NCBI GenBank assembly: GCA_934444485.1
Contig: CAKSCN010000017.1
Span: 1 to 23,756, forward strand
Length of the DNA: 23,756 bases
Direction: 5' to 3'
Source: an uncultured Eubacteriales bacterium
GTDB taxonomy: Bacteria > Bacillota > Clostridia > Oscillospirales > CAG-382
The notes under the pieces were generated by a model. That model did no database searches, had not been told where the DNA came from, and was given only the letters and a program-made list of their open reading frames with translations. Positions 7,750 to 15,460 of the stretch are shown piece after piece. Position 1 is the first letter of the stretch. The number at the start of each line of letters is the position of its first letter. The position numbers were made by a program, and so were the translations under genes.

Positions 7750-8655
7750 ATGAAGATTTCTCTTGATCATTTTGAGAGCAAATACGGCACGTACACAGGC
7801 AAGCGTGTTCTTTTTGCGATAAACTGTCTTACATTTTACATAGTGATGATGATCGCCGTGAACAACCTCGGCATAAATCCTTTCACCGCTTTTTCCAACG
7901 TCACAAAGGCGATAAACACGGTTCTCGGCATAAGAACATTTGAGGATATTGTCTCCGAAAGCACAATAGGCGTACTCGACAGCACCGTTTCGTCGGTAAC
8001 AATGTACAACACGGTATTCATGCTTATGATGATTATTATCCCGATTATGTTCATCGTACAGTGCATACACATCGGCGTGAGAGTTTTCAAGGTAAACCGC
8101 CTCGGAAAGAAGTACCGTGAGCCGGAGTCGTATTTTACTGCGGAAAACAATTTGCAGATAGGACGTCATTTCGTCCTCATGCTCATTCTCATATGCGTGA
8201 CGGTTTGTCTTCTTCTCCCCGTCTACACAGAACCGAATATGTTCTTCGGCGACGACAGTCTCGGCGTTGCGGAGTTCCTCACGATAAGTGCGGTTCGTGC
8301 AAGCTACTCGAGCGGACTTTACGATTTCCAGACGTCGATGATACTTTCGATGCTGTTTGCGATACTTTCGGTGGCGTTCCTCTACGTTCTTTCGTCGGGC
8401 ATCACGATACTTATCTGTTCGGTCACATCGAGCCTCGAGGGTACTCTCGGCAAAGAGATAAGGCAGATATTCATACTCGACGCTATTCTCGTTTTCGGTG
8501 CAAAGTATGCGTCGCAGTACATAACCGCACCCTTTATCGAGCCTCCGGTCGTGCTTCACTACAACTTTGTGTCTATTGCGCTGATTGTTCTCTGCGTTGT
8601 CGGCACGGTGTTGGGATTTATCCCTCTCGGAAGAAAGATAGACTCAGAAAAGTAA
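7750..8655 (+). CDS. Polytopic membrane protein of unknown function
   Basis: I do not recognise this 301-residue protein. It has about six hydrophobic segments, near residues 20-37, 86-110, 141-160, 197-224, 240-256 and 272-293. A loop at 40-85 should lie outside, and a basic loop at 111-140 (VNRLGKKYREPES) should face the cytoplasm. No catalytic motif, transporter signature or signal peptide is evident. The ATG at 7750 is the first in frame after a good promoter, but the site upstream (GGGATTTGG, 7731-7739) is only a weak ribosome binding site. It has its own promoter and a hairpin terminator after it, so it is probably monocistronic. The gene is surely real: coding continues through a long conserved-looking open frame. 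Its role is open. Confidence 0.75.
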   Translation: MKISLDHFESKYGTYTGKRVLFAINCLTFYIVMMIAVNNLGINPFTAFSNVTKAINTVLGIRTFEDIVSESTIGVLDSTVSSVTMYNTVFMLMMIIIPIMFIVQCIHIGVRVFKVNRLGKKYREPESYFTAENNLQIGRHFVLMLILICVTVCLLLPVYTEPNMFFGDDSLGVAEFLTISAVRASYSSGLYDFQTSMILSMLFAILSVAFLYVLSSGITILICSVTSSLEGTLGKEIRQIFILDAILVFGAKYASQYITAPFIEPPVVLHYNFVSIALIVLCVVGTVLGFIPLGRKIDSEK

Positions 8656-8695
8656 CGGCAGGAAGTTTACGGCACTTTTAAAACCGCATAACAAG

Positions 8696-8733
8696 CACCG
8701 TGAGTACCGAGATGTGCGCACGGTGTTTTGCGT
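8696..8733 (+). terminator. Probable terminator of the membrane protein gene
   Basis: CACCGTG (8696-8702) pairs perfectly with CACGGTG (8719-8725) over a 16-base loop, followed by TTTTGCGTTTT. The T-run is interrupted, so termination may be partial. Confidence 0.55.
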
Positions 8734-8819
8734 TTTCCGCAGGTCGAAGGTATTCTGTAAAGACGGCGGACGCACGGTGAAATGACACAAACAACACGGA
8801 TTTCAAAGGAGAGATACAG

Positions 8820-9707
8820 ATGTACGAAGCGGTAAAAGTCGGAGAAAGAGCATACTATATGGACTGTCCGACAAGAGTAGGGATATACGATATGGGCGGC
8901 GGCAAGGGTTGTCTTTTCGACGGAGGAAGCGACCCGAGCGCAGGGAAAAAGCTTCTTGCGTGTCTCGACTCTCTCGGACTCAAGCTTGAAGCGGTGTACA
9001 ACACTCATTTTCACGCCGACCACATCGGAGGAAACAGGCTTCTCCAGAAGCGCACCGGCTGCAATATCTACTGCCCCGGCGGTCTCGGCTTTGCGTTTGT
9101 CGAATACCCCGAGCTTCAGTCTGAATTCATGACGGGTGCGTTCCCCTTTGCGGAGTACCGTGACCATAAGTTTTACCGCGCCGAACAGTGCGAGCCGACG
9201 GTGCTCACGGAGGACGTGCTTCCCGAAGGCATATCGATACGCCGCTTTGAGGGTCACACAAAGTCGATGGTCGCATACAAAACCTATGACGGCGTGTGGT
9301 TTTTAGGCGACGTTATCTCGGGCGAGGAAATACTCGTAAAGCACGGCATATGCTATCAGTACGACATTGCGGAGCATCTGCGTGAGCTTGACGAGCTTGC
9401 GACTCTCGACGGAAAAATGTTTGTGCCGTCGCACGCAGATCCGACCGACGACCTGACGCATTTAATCGAGCTTAACAAAGGCAAGATGTACGAGAACATG
9501 GACGTGATAAAGGGTATCTGCAAGGCGCCGACGCACTTTGACGACATCATGGCGGCGGTATTCAGGCACTACGACATACCGATGAATGTGTTCCAGTACG
9601 TACTTGTGAGCTGCACGGTGCGCTCGTATCTTTCGTATATGCACGATTTGGGAGAAATATCCCTCGAAACCGACGACAGCCGTCACCTGTATTACAAAAG
9701 CGTATAA
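8820..9707 (+). CDS. Metallo-beta-lactamase-fold hydrolase with C-terminal helical domain
   Basis: A 295-residue cytoplasmic metal-dependent hydrolase. The two-metal site is complete: HFHADH (His63, His65, Asp67, His68), His146 in GHTKSM, Asp164 in FLGDVIS and His205 in PSHAD. Residues from about 225 to the end look like a small helical or winged-helix domain, as in LACTB2-like members of the fold. AAGGAGAG (8806-8813) lies 6 bases before ATG 8820. I see no convincing promoter in 8734-8819, so it could be read through from the gene upstream. The substrate (thioester, lactone, phosphodiester or RNA) cannot be deduced, and antibiotic resistance is not implied. Confidence 0.85.
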   Translation: MYEAVKVGERAYYMDCPTRVGIYDMGGGKGCLFDGGSDPSAGKKLLACLDSLGLKLEAVYNTHFHADHIGGNRLLQKRTGCNIYCPGGLGFAFVEYPELQSEFMTGAFPFAEYRDHKFYRAEQCEPTVLTEDVLPEGISIRRFEGHTKSMVAYKTYDGVWFLGDVISGEEILVKHGICYQYDIAEHLRELDELATLDGKMFVPSHADPTDDLTHLIELNKGKMYENMDVIKGICKAPTHFDDIMAAVFRHYDIPMNVFQYVLVSCTVRSYLSYMHDLGEISLETDDSRHLYYKSV

Positions 9708-9722
9708 TTTTTCTGTAGGTTT

Positions 9723-9753
9723 GCGCATATTTTTAATTTTCGGCGCATATAAT
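9723..9753 (+). promoter_or_regulatory. Direct repeat overlapping a candidate -10 box
   Basis: GCGCATAT occurs at 9723-9730 and 9743-9750, exactly 20 bases apart, about two helical turns. The second copy runs into TATAAT (9748-9753). No good -35 hexamer stands 16-18 bases upstream, so an activator-dependent promoter or operator for the small gene at 9790 is conceivable but unproven. Confidence 0.3.
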
Positions 9754-9789
9754 GAGTTTAAGGAACACTTGAATGAAAGGGCGAACGGA

Positions 9790-10029
9790 ATGAAAAAAAC
9801 TGTATGCAAAAGGGAGTACGACACACAGACGGCAAAGCTCATAAAGCGTTTCACCGCCGGTGCTTTCGGAAATCCTCAAGGCTATGAGGAAGCTCTTTAT
9901 CAGACCGAGGACGGTTTGTACTTCCTCTACGTAAACGGCGGTGAAGAATCTCCCTACCACGGAGAAAACATCAAGGCAATGTCAAAGTCCCGTGCGGCGG
10001 AGTGGCTCGAAACGCACGGTGAGAACTGA
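9790..10029 (+). CDS. Small hypothetical protein, 79 residues
   Basis: Not recognised with confidence. The product is soluble and lacks a signal or membrane segment. It reads as an N-terminal strand with DTQTAKLI, a central YEEALYQTEDGLYFLYVNGGEESPY and a C-terminal helix KSRAAEWLETH. This pattern resembles short uncharacterised proteins often seen in Clostridia, sometimes near mobile elements, but no function is known to me. ATG 9790 is preferred over TTG 9721 because GAAAGG (9776-9781) stands 8 bases upstream and the TTG start would put the -10-like box inside the gene. A terminator follows at 10048, so it is likely a single-gene unit between the hydrolase and guaB. Confidence 0.65.
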   Translation: MKKTVCKREYDTQTAKLIKRFTAGAFGNPQGYEEALYQTEDGLYFLYVNGGEESPYHGENIKAMSKSRAAEWLETHGEN

Positions 10030-10047
10030 ACTCACGGCGAAAAGTCT

Positions 10048-10090
10048 TGCGGCATCGGGAGTTATATCCTTTGACGCCGCATTTTTCTTT
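10048..10090 (+). terminator. Rho-independent terminator after the small gene
   Basis: TGCGGC (10048-10053) pairs with GCCGCA (10076-10081), with possible inner pairing of GGGA with TCCT, then TTTTTCTTT. It separates the small gene from the guaB promoter. Confidence 0.7.
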
Positions 10091-10153
10091 ATCGCACTGC
10101 GCCTTCGGAAGCGAGTTTTCGTTTGACGAGGATAAATGTTTTCAAAAATAATC

Positions 10154-10182
10154 TTGACAATTTTCGATTTTGCATTTATAAT
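10154..10182 (+). promoter_or_regulatory. guaB promoter
   Basis: TTGACA (10154-10159), a 17-base spacer and TATAAT (10177-10182): a perfect sigma-A consensus. The leader is only about 34 bases, too short for a purine riboswitch. Confidence 0.85.
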
Positions 10183-10222
10183 AGAAGAATAGAATTCTGC
10201 ATGGAAGGGTGCGTAAAAAGAT

Positions 10223-11689
10223 ATGACGTATGAAGAAAAATTTGCCAAGGAAGGACTTACCTTTGACGACGTACTGCTGATACCGGCGAAGAGCGACGTT
10301 CTCCCCAACGGCGTGGATCTTTCCACAAAGCTCACAAAAAAGATTTCGCTCAACATTCCGCTTATGACCGCCGCAATGGACACCGTTACCGAATCGAGAA
10401 TGGCTATAGCCATAGCAAGAGAGGGCGGCATCGGCGTTATACATAAGAACATGAGCATAGAAAGACAGGCGGAGGAAGTTCTCAGGGTAAAGAGAAGCGA
10501 AAACGGAATAATCACAGATCCTTTCTTCCTCGCACCCGACAATTACGTTTACGAAGCGGATCAGCTTATGGGACGTTTCCGCATTTCCGGCGTTCCGATA
10601 TGCGAGAACGGCAAGCTCGTCGGTATCATCACGAACCGTGATATGCGTTTTCTCAAGGACTTCAACATAAAGATAAAGGAAGTTATGACAAGCGAGGGAC
10701 TCATCACCGCTCCCGTCGGCACGACTCTCGAAGAGGCGGAAGAAATACTCAGCCGTCACAAGATAGAAAAGCTTCCCCTTGTTGACAAGAACGGCGCACT
10801 CAAGGGACTTATCACCATAAAGGACATCGAAAAGGCCGAAAAGTATCCTCACTCCGCAAAGGACGCAGAGGGCAGACTTCTCTGTGCGGCGGCAATAGGC
10901 GTTACGGCTGACGTGCTTGACAGAGCGGCGGCTCTTCTCGAAAAGGGTGCGGACGCACTTGTCCTCGACTCCGCACACGGTCACTCGATGAACATAATAA
11001 ACGCCGTATCCAAGATAAAGGCAAGATTTCCCGACTCTCAGATAATCGCAGGAAACATTGCCACCGCCGAAGCCGCAAAGGCGCTTATTGACGCAGGTGC
11101 GGACGCCGTTAAGTGCGGTATCGGACCGGGTTCTATCTGTACGACGAGAGTCGTTGCAGGTATCGGCGTTCCTCAGATCACGGCGATATACGACGTTGCA
11201 AACGAAGCCGCAAAGACCGGCACTCCCGTTATCGCAGACGGCGGTATCAAGTACAGCGGAGACATCGTAAAGGCAATTGCCGCAGGCGGAGACGTTATCA
11301 TGGTAGGTTCTCTTGTTGCGGGCTGTGAGGAAAGCCCCGGAGAAAGCGAAATATTCCAGGGACGCCAGTTCAAGACCTACCGAGGCATGGGTTCCATTGC
11401 GGCAATGCAGATGGGCTCCAAGGACAGATACTTCCAGGCTGACCAGAAGAAGCTCGTTCCCGAAGGTGTTGAGGGTCGTGTTCCTTACAAGGGACCGCTT
11501 TCAGAGACCGTGTTCCAGCTCATGGGCGGCATACGCTCCGGTTTCGGTTACTGCGGTGCGCACAACATTGCGGATCTCAAGGCTAACGGACGTTTCGTAA
11601 GAATAACAAATGCAGGACTTCTCGAGTCGCATCCTCACGACATTTCCATCACTAAGGAAGCCCCCAACTACAGCGCATTTACAAAGTAA
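10223..11689 (+). CDS. guaB: IMP dehydrogenase
   Basis: Oxidises IMP to XMP with NAD+, the committed step of GTP synthesis, as a cytoplasmic tetramer. The 488 residues match the usual bacterial length. Visible parts: the N-terminal strand with GLTFDDVLLIP (11-21), two CBS domains (about 95-205), the substrate site with DSAHGHS (249-255), the catalytic loop GPGSICTTR with Cys306, ADGGI, the GRQFKTYRGMGS region and the mobile flap GVEGRVPYKG with its catalytic arginine. GGAAGGGTG (10203-10211) lies upstream of the ATG. The strong promoter at 10154 drives it. The next gene starts 38 bases after the stop with no terminator between, so it may be cotranscribed. Confidence 0.97.
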   Translation: MTYEEKFAKEGLTFDDVLLIPAKSDVLPNGVDLSTKLTKKISLNIPLMTAAMDTVTESRMAIAIAREGGIGVIHKNMSIERQAEEVLRVKRSENGIITDPFFLAPDNYVYEADQLMGRFRISGVPICENGKLVGIITNRDMRFLKDFNIKIKEVMTSEGLITAPVGTTLEEAEEILSRHKIEKLPLVDKNGALKGLITIKDIEKAEKYPHSAKDAEGRLLCAAAIGVTADVLDRAAALLEKGADALVLDSAHGHSMNIINAVSKIKARFPDSQIIAGNIATAEAAKALIDAGADAVKCGIGPGSICTTRVVAGIGVPQITAIYDVANEAAKTGTPVIADGGIKYSGDIVKAIAAGGDVIMVGSLVAGCEESPGESEIFQGRQFKTYRGMGSIAAMQMGSKDRYFQADQKKLVPEGVEGRVPYKGPLSETVFQLMGGIRSGFGYCGAHNIADLKANGRFVRITNAGLLESHPHDISITKEAPNYSAFTK

Positions 11690-11712
11690 GCGGCGCACGA
11701 TAAGGTGATTTG

Positions 11713-11720
11713 AAAGGAGG
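11713..11720 (+). promoter_or_regulatory. Ribosome binding site of the NodB-like protein gene
   Basis: AAAGGAGG lies 7 bases before ATG 11728 and excludes the in-frame TTG at 11710, which would overlap it. Confidence 0.8.
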
Positions 11721-11727
11721 AGATGAT

Positions 11728-13176
11728 ATGAAGCGAAGAGCGTTTAAACCGTGTCTTATTGCGGTAACGGCGGCACTTATCGTTTCGTACATCTCCTCCT
11801 TGAGTGTTTTTCCCGAGTCTCGCTTCGGCAACAGTGACGAGATATACTACAACTACGCAAACATCGACGGAGCCATAGACGTACCGACGCTTTTCGTGCA
11901 GGATGCAGGTTTTGTCAACGACAAAAGCTACCCGCTTGTTGTAACCGGCATGGTTGAATATGCGCCGGTAGAGGTTTTTCTCGGTTTCCCGGGAATTGAC
12001 GTCGTTTATGCGGAAAACAACAACGACTTCTACCTTCAGAACAAGCGGCTTGACTTATACATCTCTTTCGACATAAGCGGCGGCTACGCCATATCTCACA
12101 GCTTCGGAGTCATGAATCTTGCGGTGCGCTATTTCAATCAGACGCTTTATGTTCCGGTCAAGGACACCGCACGCTCACTCGGACTCCAATGCAGTACCTA
12201 CGACGATTACATAAAGAGTCTTTACTGCGTGAGAGTCTACGACGATTCGGCGACCAAAAGCTTTGAGACGCTCATAGACGAGTGTTTGTCAAAATTTGTG
12301 GGATATGAACCTACCGATCCGCCGGCACCTCCCGACGAGGAAAAGCCCGAGGACAACACCAAGTCCGACGACAACACACCTGTAAATCCGCCGATTTACG
12401 ACCCCGATTATATCGAGCGTCAGGAAGAGATAAAGGACGAGCAGATAGAAGAGGAAAAAGAGGCGGCACGTTCCGAGCTTGTTATAGGACGCCGTGACGT
12501 CTACCTTGCGTTCACCTCCTCCCCCAACGAAAACACCGAGGCAATTCTCGATTCGCTTGCAAAATACGGTGCAAAGGCGGTGTTCTTCTGCAATGCCGAC
12601 GCCATGCTGAAATATCCGGCTCTTGTCCGCAGAATGGCGGTAGAGGGACACAGCATAGGTCTCTGCCCGTCCGACGACATACTCCCTCCGAGAATACTGC
12701 CGCCAAAAGACTCAAAGGCGCAGTACACGGCGGCGCTCCCCATGGCGTTTGACACGGATATCGTTATTTCCGACATTGCGAAGTCGCAGAAAGTGCTTTA
12801 TCAGCTGACGAAGCTTCACAGCAGGCTTTTGTACACGCCGGAGGCTGTTTTGGACGGCATTGACTCCGACAGGATATACGGTGAGTGCGGTGTTGTCTGC
12901 GTAAAGCCGAATTTCGAGACATCCGACTACACGGACTCGACGAGGGTAAGGATTTCCGCCGAAGTCATAGACGCACTCTGGACGATGAGTACAAGCGGCG
13001 GAGTCGGAAATGCGGTCGTTCTCTTCAACTCGACCGAAAAAAGCTCACAGTCTGCCGAAAGAATTCTCGACTTTTCCTCTGCAAGACCTCAGGTGCGGTT
13101 GCGCCGTCTCTCGGAAAGCACGGATCTCGCCTCTCTCGGAATTGTTACGGACGCTGCGGACAGTGATGTACAATAG
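11728..13176 (+). CDS. Secreted protein with degenerate NodB deacetylase-like domain
   Basis: A 482-residue exported or membrane-tethered protein. Parts in order: N-terminal hydrophobic signal/anchor (about 8-28); a domain at 60-172 resembling the copper-amine-oxidase-N 'stalk' fold (LYVPVKDTARSLGL); an acidic, proline-rich linker running into a charged helix (194-250); and from about 255 a fold with the layout of polysaccharide deacetylases. The alignment is clear in VYLAFTSSPNENTEAILDSLAKYGAKAVFF and RRMAVEGHSIG, yet the motifs are gone: TFDDGP is AFTSSP (261-266), the HxxxH that follows GHSIG is replaced by CPSDD (313-317), and the late L-x-H strand reads LFNS (432-435). It is therefore probably a non-catalytic wall-binding or scaffold protein. 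It is possibly cotranscribed with guaB. Confidence 0.75.
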   Translation: MKRRAFKPCLIAVTAALIVSYISSLSVFPESRFGNSDEIYYNYANIDGAIDVPTLFVQDAGFVNDKSYPLVVTGMVEYAPVEVFLGFPGIDVVYAENNNDFYLQNKRLDLYISFDISGGYAISHSFGVMNLAVRYFNQTLYVPVKDTARSLGLQCSTYDDYIKSLYCVRVYDDSATKSFETLIDECLSKFVGYEPTDPPAPPDEEKPEDNTKSDDNTPVNPPIYDPDYIERQEEIKDEQIEEEKEAARSELVIGRRDVYLAFTSSPNENTEAILDSLAKYGAKAVFFCNADAMLKYPALVRRMAVEGHSIGLCPSDDILPPRILPPKDSKAQYTAALPMAFDTDIVISDIAKSQKVLYQLTKLHSRLLYTPEAVLDGIDSDRIYGECGVVCVKPNFETSDYTDSTRVRISAEVIDALWTMSTSGGVGNAVVLFNSTEKSSQSAERILDFSSARPQVRLRRLSESTDLASLGIVTDAADSDVQ

Positions 13177-13193
13177 GCACAATACGAAAATAA

Positions 13194-13234
13194 ATGCTGC
13201 GACAAAGTATTTCGCTCTGCCGCAGTATCTTTTT
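13194..13234 (+). terminator. Terminator between converging genes
   Basis: ATGCTGCG (13194-13201) pairs with CGCAGTAT (13221-13228), eight pairs with one G-T, then CTTTTT. It ends the rightward guaB region. The opposing ACP gene stops at 13256, and the stem could weakly serve that strand too. Confidence 0.65.
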
Positions 13235-13255
13235 GCCTGTTTGCGTTTTGCCGTA

Positions 13256-13498
13256 TTACTTTGCGTTTACCGTTTTTTCAAGGTAATTCACAAAGTCTCC
13301 GAGAGTTACACAGCCTCTCGTTTCCTCCTCGTCAACCTCGATATCGTACTTCTCCTCGCAGAGAAGCACAAGGTCTGCAATTTCGATGGAGTTGAGTCCG
13401 AGGTCGTTCACAAGCTCTGCCTCAGGCTTTATATCCTCCTCTTTGATCTGAATCTCATCAATCAGCATCTGCTTTATCTCTTCAAACATTGGCTGCAT
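13256..13498 (-). CDS. Acyl carrier protein
   Basis: Carries acyl chains as thioesters on a 4'-phosphopantetheine arm. The 80 acidic residues have the four-helix ACP pattern, with the attachment serine Ser37 in DLGLNSIEIADL. The usual Asp-Ser is Asn-Ser here, which is known in some specialised carrier proteins. The gene follows the acyl ligase by 43 bases, so the ligase most likely charges this protein; no other fatty-acid synthesis gene is near, so it is probably not the housekeeping AcpP. AGGAG sits only 3 bases before ATG 13498 and 12 before the next in-frame ATG (13489), so the true start could be either, a difference of three residues. Confidence 0.88.
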   Translation of the reverse strand: MQPMFEEIKQMLIDEIQIKEEDIKPEAELVNDLGLNSIEIADLVLLCEEKYDIEVDEEETRGCVTLGDFVNYLEKTVNAK

Positions 13499-13541
13499 AC
13501 TCTCCTGTTAATTTAGTATAGTTTTACCGACTCTCGGTTAA

Positions 13542-15248
13542 TTACTTTACAAGGTATCTCTTGATTTTTCTCGAGGTCGTCTTCTCGAACTCGGTCTTTC
13601 TCAGCTCGATATTGCGCACCTGCTTGAACGACGGAAGCTTCTTGTTCATTTCGTTGATATCCGCCTTTATCTTCTCGGAGATGTCGTCGAGGGGCGTATC
13701 CTTCTCAAACTTATCGAATGCGGGGAATACTATGGCTGTCAGCACAACCTCGTCGGAATCGGATTTCTTTCTGCCGACCACAACGCTCTCCGCTATCGAG
13801 TCTACATTGCCGAGGTATTCCTCAATTTCCTCCGGGAACACGTTCTTGCCGTTATTAAGGACGATTACGGACTTCTTTCTGCCGGTGATGTAGATATAGC
13901 CGTCGCCGTCCATGTAGCCTATATCGCCGGTTCTGTAGTATCCTTCCTCGTCGAAAGCTTCCTCGGTTGCCTTTTCGTTTTTGTAGTAGCCGAGCATTAC
14001 GTTCTCGCCCTTTACACAAATCTCGCCCTCGATAAAGCCCTTGTCGTTTTTCGCCGTGCCGTCGATTTTAGCGGTACACGACTGAACACACGGACCCACA
14101 GAGCCTCGCTTCGGAGCGTAGTAGGGAGTTACCGATATAAGCGGCGAACACTCCGTAATGCCGTAGCCCTCGTAGATGTTTATGCCGAACTCCTCAAACT
14201 TTTCGACGTAATCCGGGTTGAGCGCCGCTCCGCCGCAGATAATCTTGTTGAGTCTGCCGCCGAACGCTTCCCTTACCTCTTTGAAAAGCTTCTCTCTCAT
14301 GTCGATGCCGACCTTGCGCATTGTCTTCGACGCCGTTATCGCCGCCGCAAGCTTTTTGTCCTTGCCGCTCTTCTTTGCGGTGTCCCATATCTTTTTGTAC
14401 ATGGTATTCACAAACAGCGGCACGAGGATTATGCCCGTGGGCTTGAAAAACGCAAAGTTTCGCAGAACATTCTTGAGGCTGTCGTTTATGCAAACCGTGA
14501 CGCCGTAGTTAATTGCGGCAATGTGGCAGCAAAGCTCATACGTATGGTGTATCGGAAGAACCGAGACTATTGTGTCGTCAGCCGAGAAGTCAACCGCTTC
14601 ACACGCCGAGTTTACGGCGGCAACGGCATTCTTTTCCGAGAGCATTACGCACTTCGACGTACCGGTCGTGCCGGAGGTAAAGAGCATTATCGCCATGCGG
14701 TCGGTCGTCTCGTAGTCGGGCACTTCAAACCCTTCCTCGAGCGCAAGCTTTCCGTCCTCCGCTATCTTTTCAAACTTCAGGATATCCTCTTTGCCGTCAA
14801 GCGTCTCGTCGTCGTTTCTCACGGTGATACAGCGCATTGTTTTCGGCATGGACTCGCAGATCTCGTCAATATGCTTTGCCATTCCGGGCATTACCGCTAT
14901 TGCGTCAGCCTCCGCTATTTCGAGAAAGCCGCACATTTCCGAAATCTTAAGCTCTTTGTCCATCGGTATTGCAACTCCGCCGGAGGCGACTGCGGCAACG
15001 TAAACCGAAACCCATTCGGGGCAGGTCTCGCCGACTATCGCTATTCTCTTTCCGCCGAGGTCGTTTTTAATAAGTCCTGCGGCGACGCTTCCCGTAAGTG
15101 CGGAAAATTCGGCAAAGGTCATCTCCGCAACGTCGTTTCTTCCGAGGTAATATCTGTATAATGTTTTGTCGCCGAACTCCGTGAGCTTTTCGTAGAAGTG
15201 CTTCAAGCTGCGAATCGGCGTATACACTCTTTCTGTTTTCTTTTTCAT
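13542..15248 (-). CDS. AMP-forming acyl-CoA/acyl-ACP synthetase
   Basis: Activates a free carboxylic acid, probably a fatty acid, with ATP to acyl-AMP and transfers it to CoA or ACP. The 568-residue protein has the ANL superfamily motifs: P-loop LFTSGTTGTSK (189-199), GYGITECSP (361-369), YRTGDIGY (438-445), GRKKSVIVLNNGKNVFPEE (456-474) and the C-terminal catalytic lysine Lys561 in TTSRKIKR. It is a soluble, FadD-like protein. A separate ACP gene directly downstream argues for an acyl-ACP synthetase, an inference from context. The start at 15248 has AAAGGCAGG about 12 bases upstream. A promoter and a palindrome lie at 15355-15416, leaving a leader of about 100 bases. Confidence 0.88.
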   Translation of the reverse strand: MKKKTERVYTPIRSLKHFYEKLTEFGDKTLYRYYLGRNDVAEMTFAEFSALTGSVAAGLIKNDLGGKRIAIVGETCPEWVSVYVAAVASGGVAIPMDKELKISEMCGFLEIAEADAIAVMPGMAKHIDEICESMPKTMRCITVRNDDETLDGKEDILKFEKIAEDGKLALEEGFEVPDYETTDRMAIMLFTSGTTGTSKCVMLSEKNAVAAVNSACEAVDFSADDTIVSVLPIHHTYELCCHIAAINYGVTVCINDSLKNVLRNFAFFKPTGIILVPLFVNTMYKKIWDTAKKSGKDKKLAAAITASKTMRKVGIDMREKLFKEVREAFGGRLNKIICGGAALNPDYVEKFEEFGINIYEGYGITECSPLISVTPYYAPKRGSVGPCVQSCTAKIDGTAKNDKGFIEGEICVKGENVMLGYYKNEKATEEAFDEEGYYRTGDIGYMDGDGYIYITGRKKSVIVLNNGKNVFPEEIEEYLGNVDSIAESVVVGRKKSDSDEVVLTAIVFPAFDKFEKDTPLDDISEKIKADINEMNKKLPSFKQVRNIELRKTEFEKTTSRKIKRYLVK

Positions 15249-15354
15249 CTCAATATCAGCCTGCCTTTCGGTAAATTGGCCGCATTTTCAAATCACACTA
15301 TTCGGAAAAACTGCGGCAATCAGCTGTCTTGTGCGTGTCTCGCACAACAATTAT

Positions 15355-15382
15355 ATTATATATCATATGGGAAAATAGTCAA
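15355..15382 (-). promoter_or_regulatory. Promoter of the acyl synthetase-ACP operon
   Basis: On the minus strand TTGACT (15377-15382), a 16-base spacer and TATAAT (15355-15360). Confidence 0.65.
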
Positions 15383-15396
15383 GCATTATTTATTAA

Positions 15397-15416
15397 GTTT
15401 CATAAAATTTTGAAAC
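15397..15416. promoter_or_regulatory. Palindrome upstream of the acyl synthetase promoter
   Basis: GTTTCA (15397-15402) and TGAAAC (15411-15416) form a perfect inverted repeat around an A/T-rich eight-base centre, 14 bases upstream of the -35 box on the minus strand. It could be a regulator site. Read leftward it also lies downstream of the YfcE-type gene and could be a weak hairpin, but no T-run follows. Confidence 0.35.
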
Positions 15417-15460
15417 ACAAAAGTGCAGTGAAATACGAAATAAAAGTAAGCGTTTTGGCT

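Noticed and set aside
7726..8559. 277-codon open frame opposite the membrane protein gene
   Set aside because: The product is Tyr/His/Arg-rich, typical of the complement of a hydrophobic coding sequence, and the plus-strand frame has the promoter.
8728..8756. TTGCGT-17-TATTCT as promoter of the metallo-beta-lactamase-fold gene
   Set aside because: It fits only three and four of six consensus bases and overlaps the upstream terminator's T-run; too weak to list.
8820..9707. Beta-lactamase (antibiotic resistance)
   Set aside because: The motifs define the fold superfamily only, and there is no signal peptide; a general hydrolase is the supportable call.
10183..10222. Purine riboswitch before guaB
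   Set aside because: Only about 34 bases lie between the predicted start of transcription and the guaB ribosome binding site region, too short for the aptamer.
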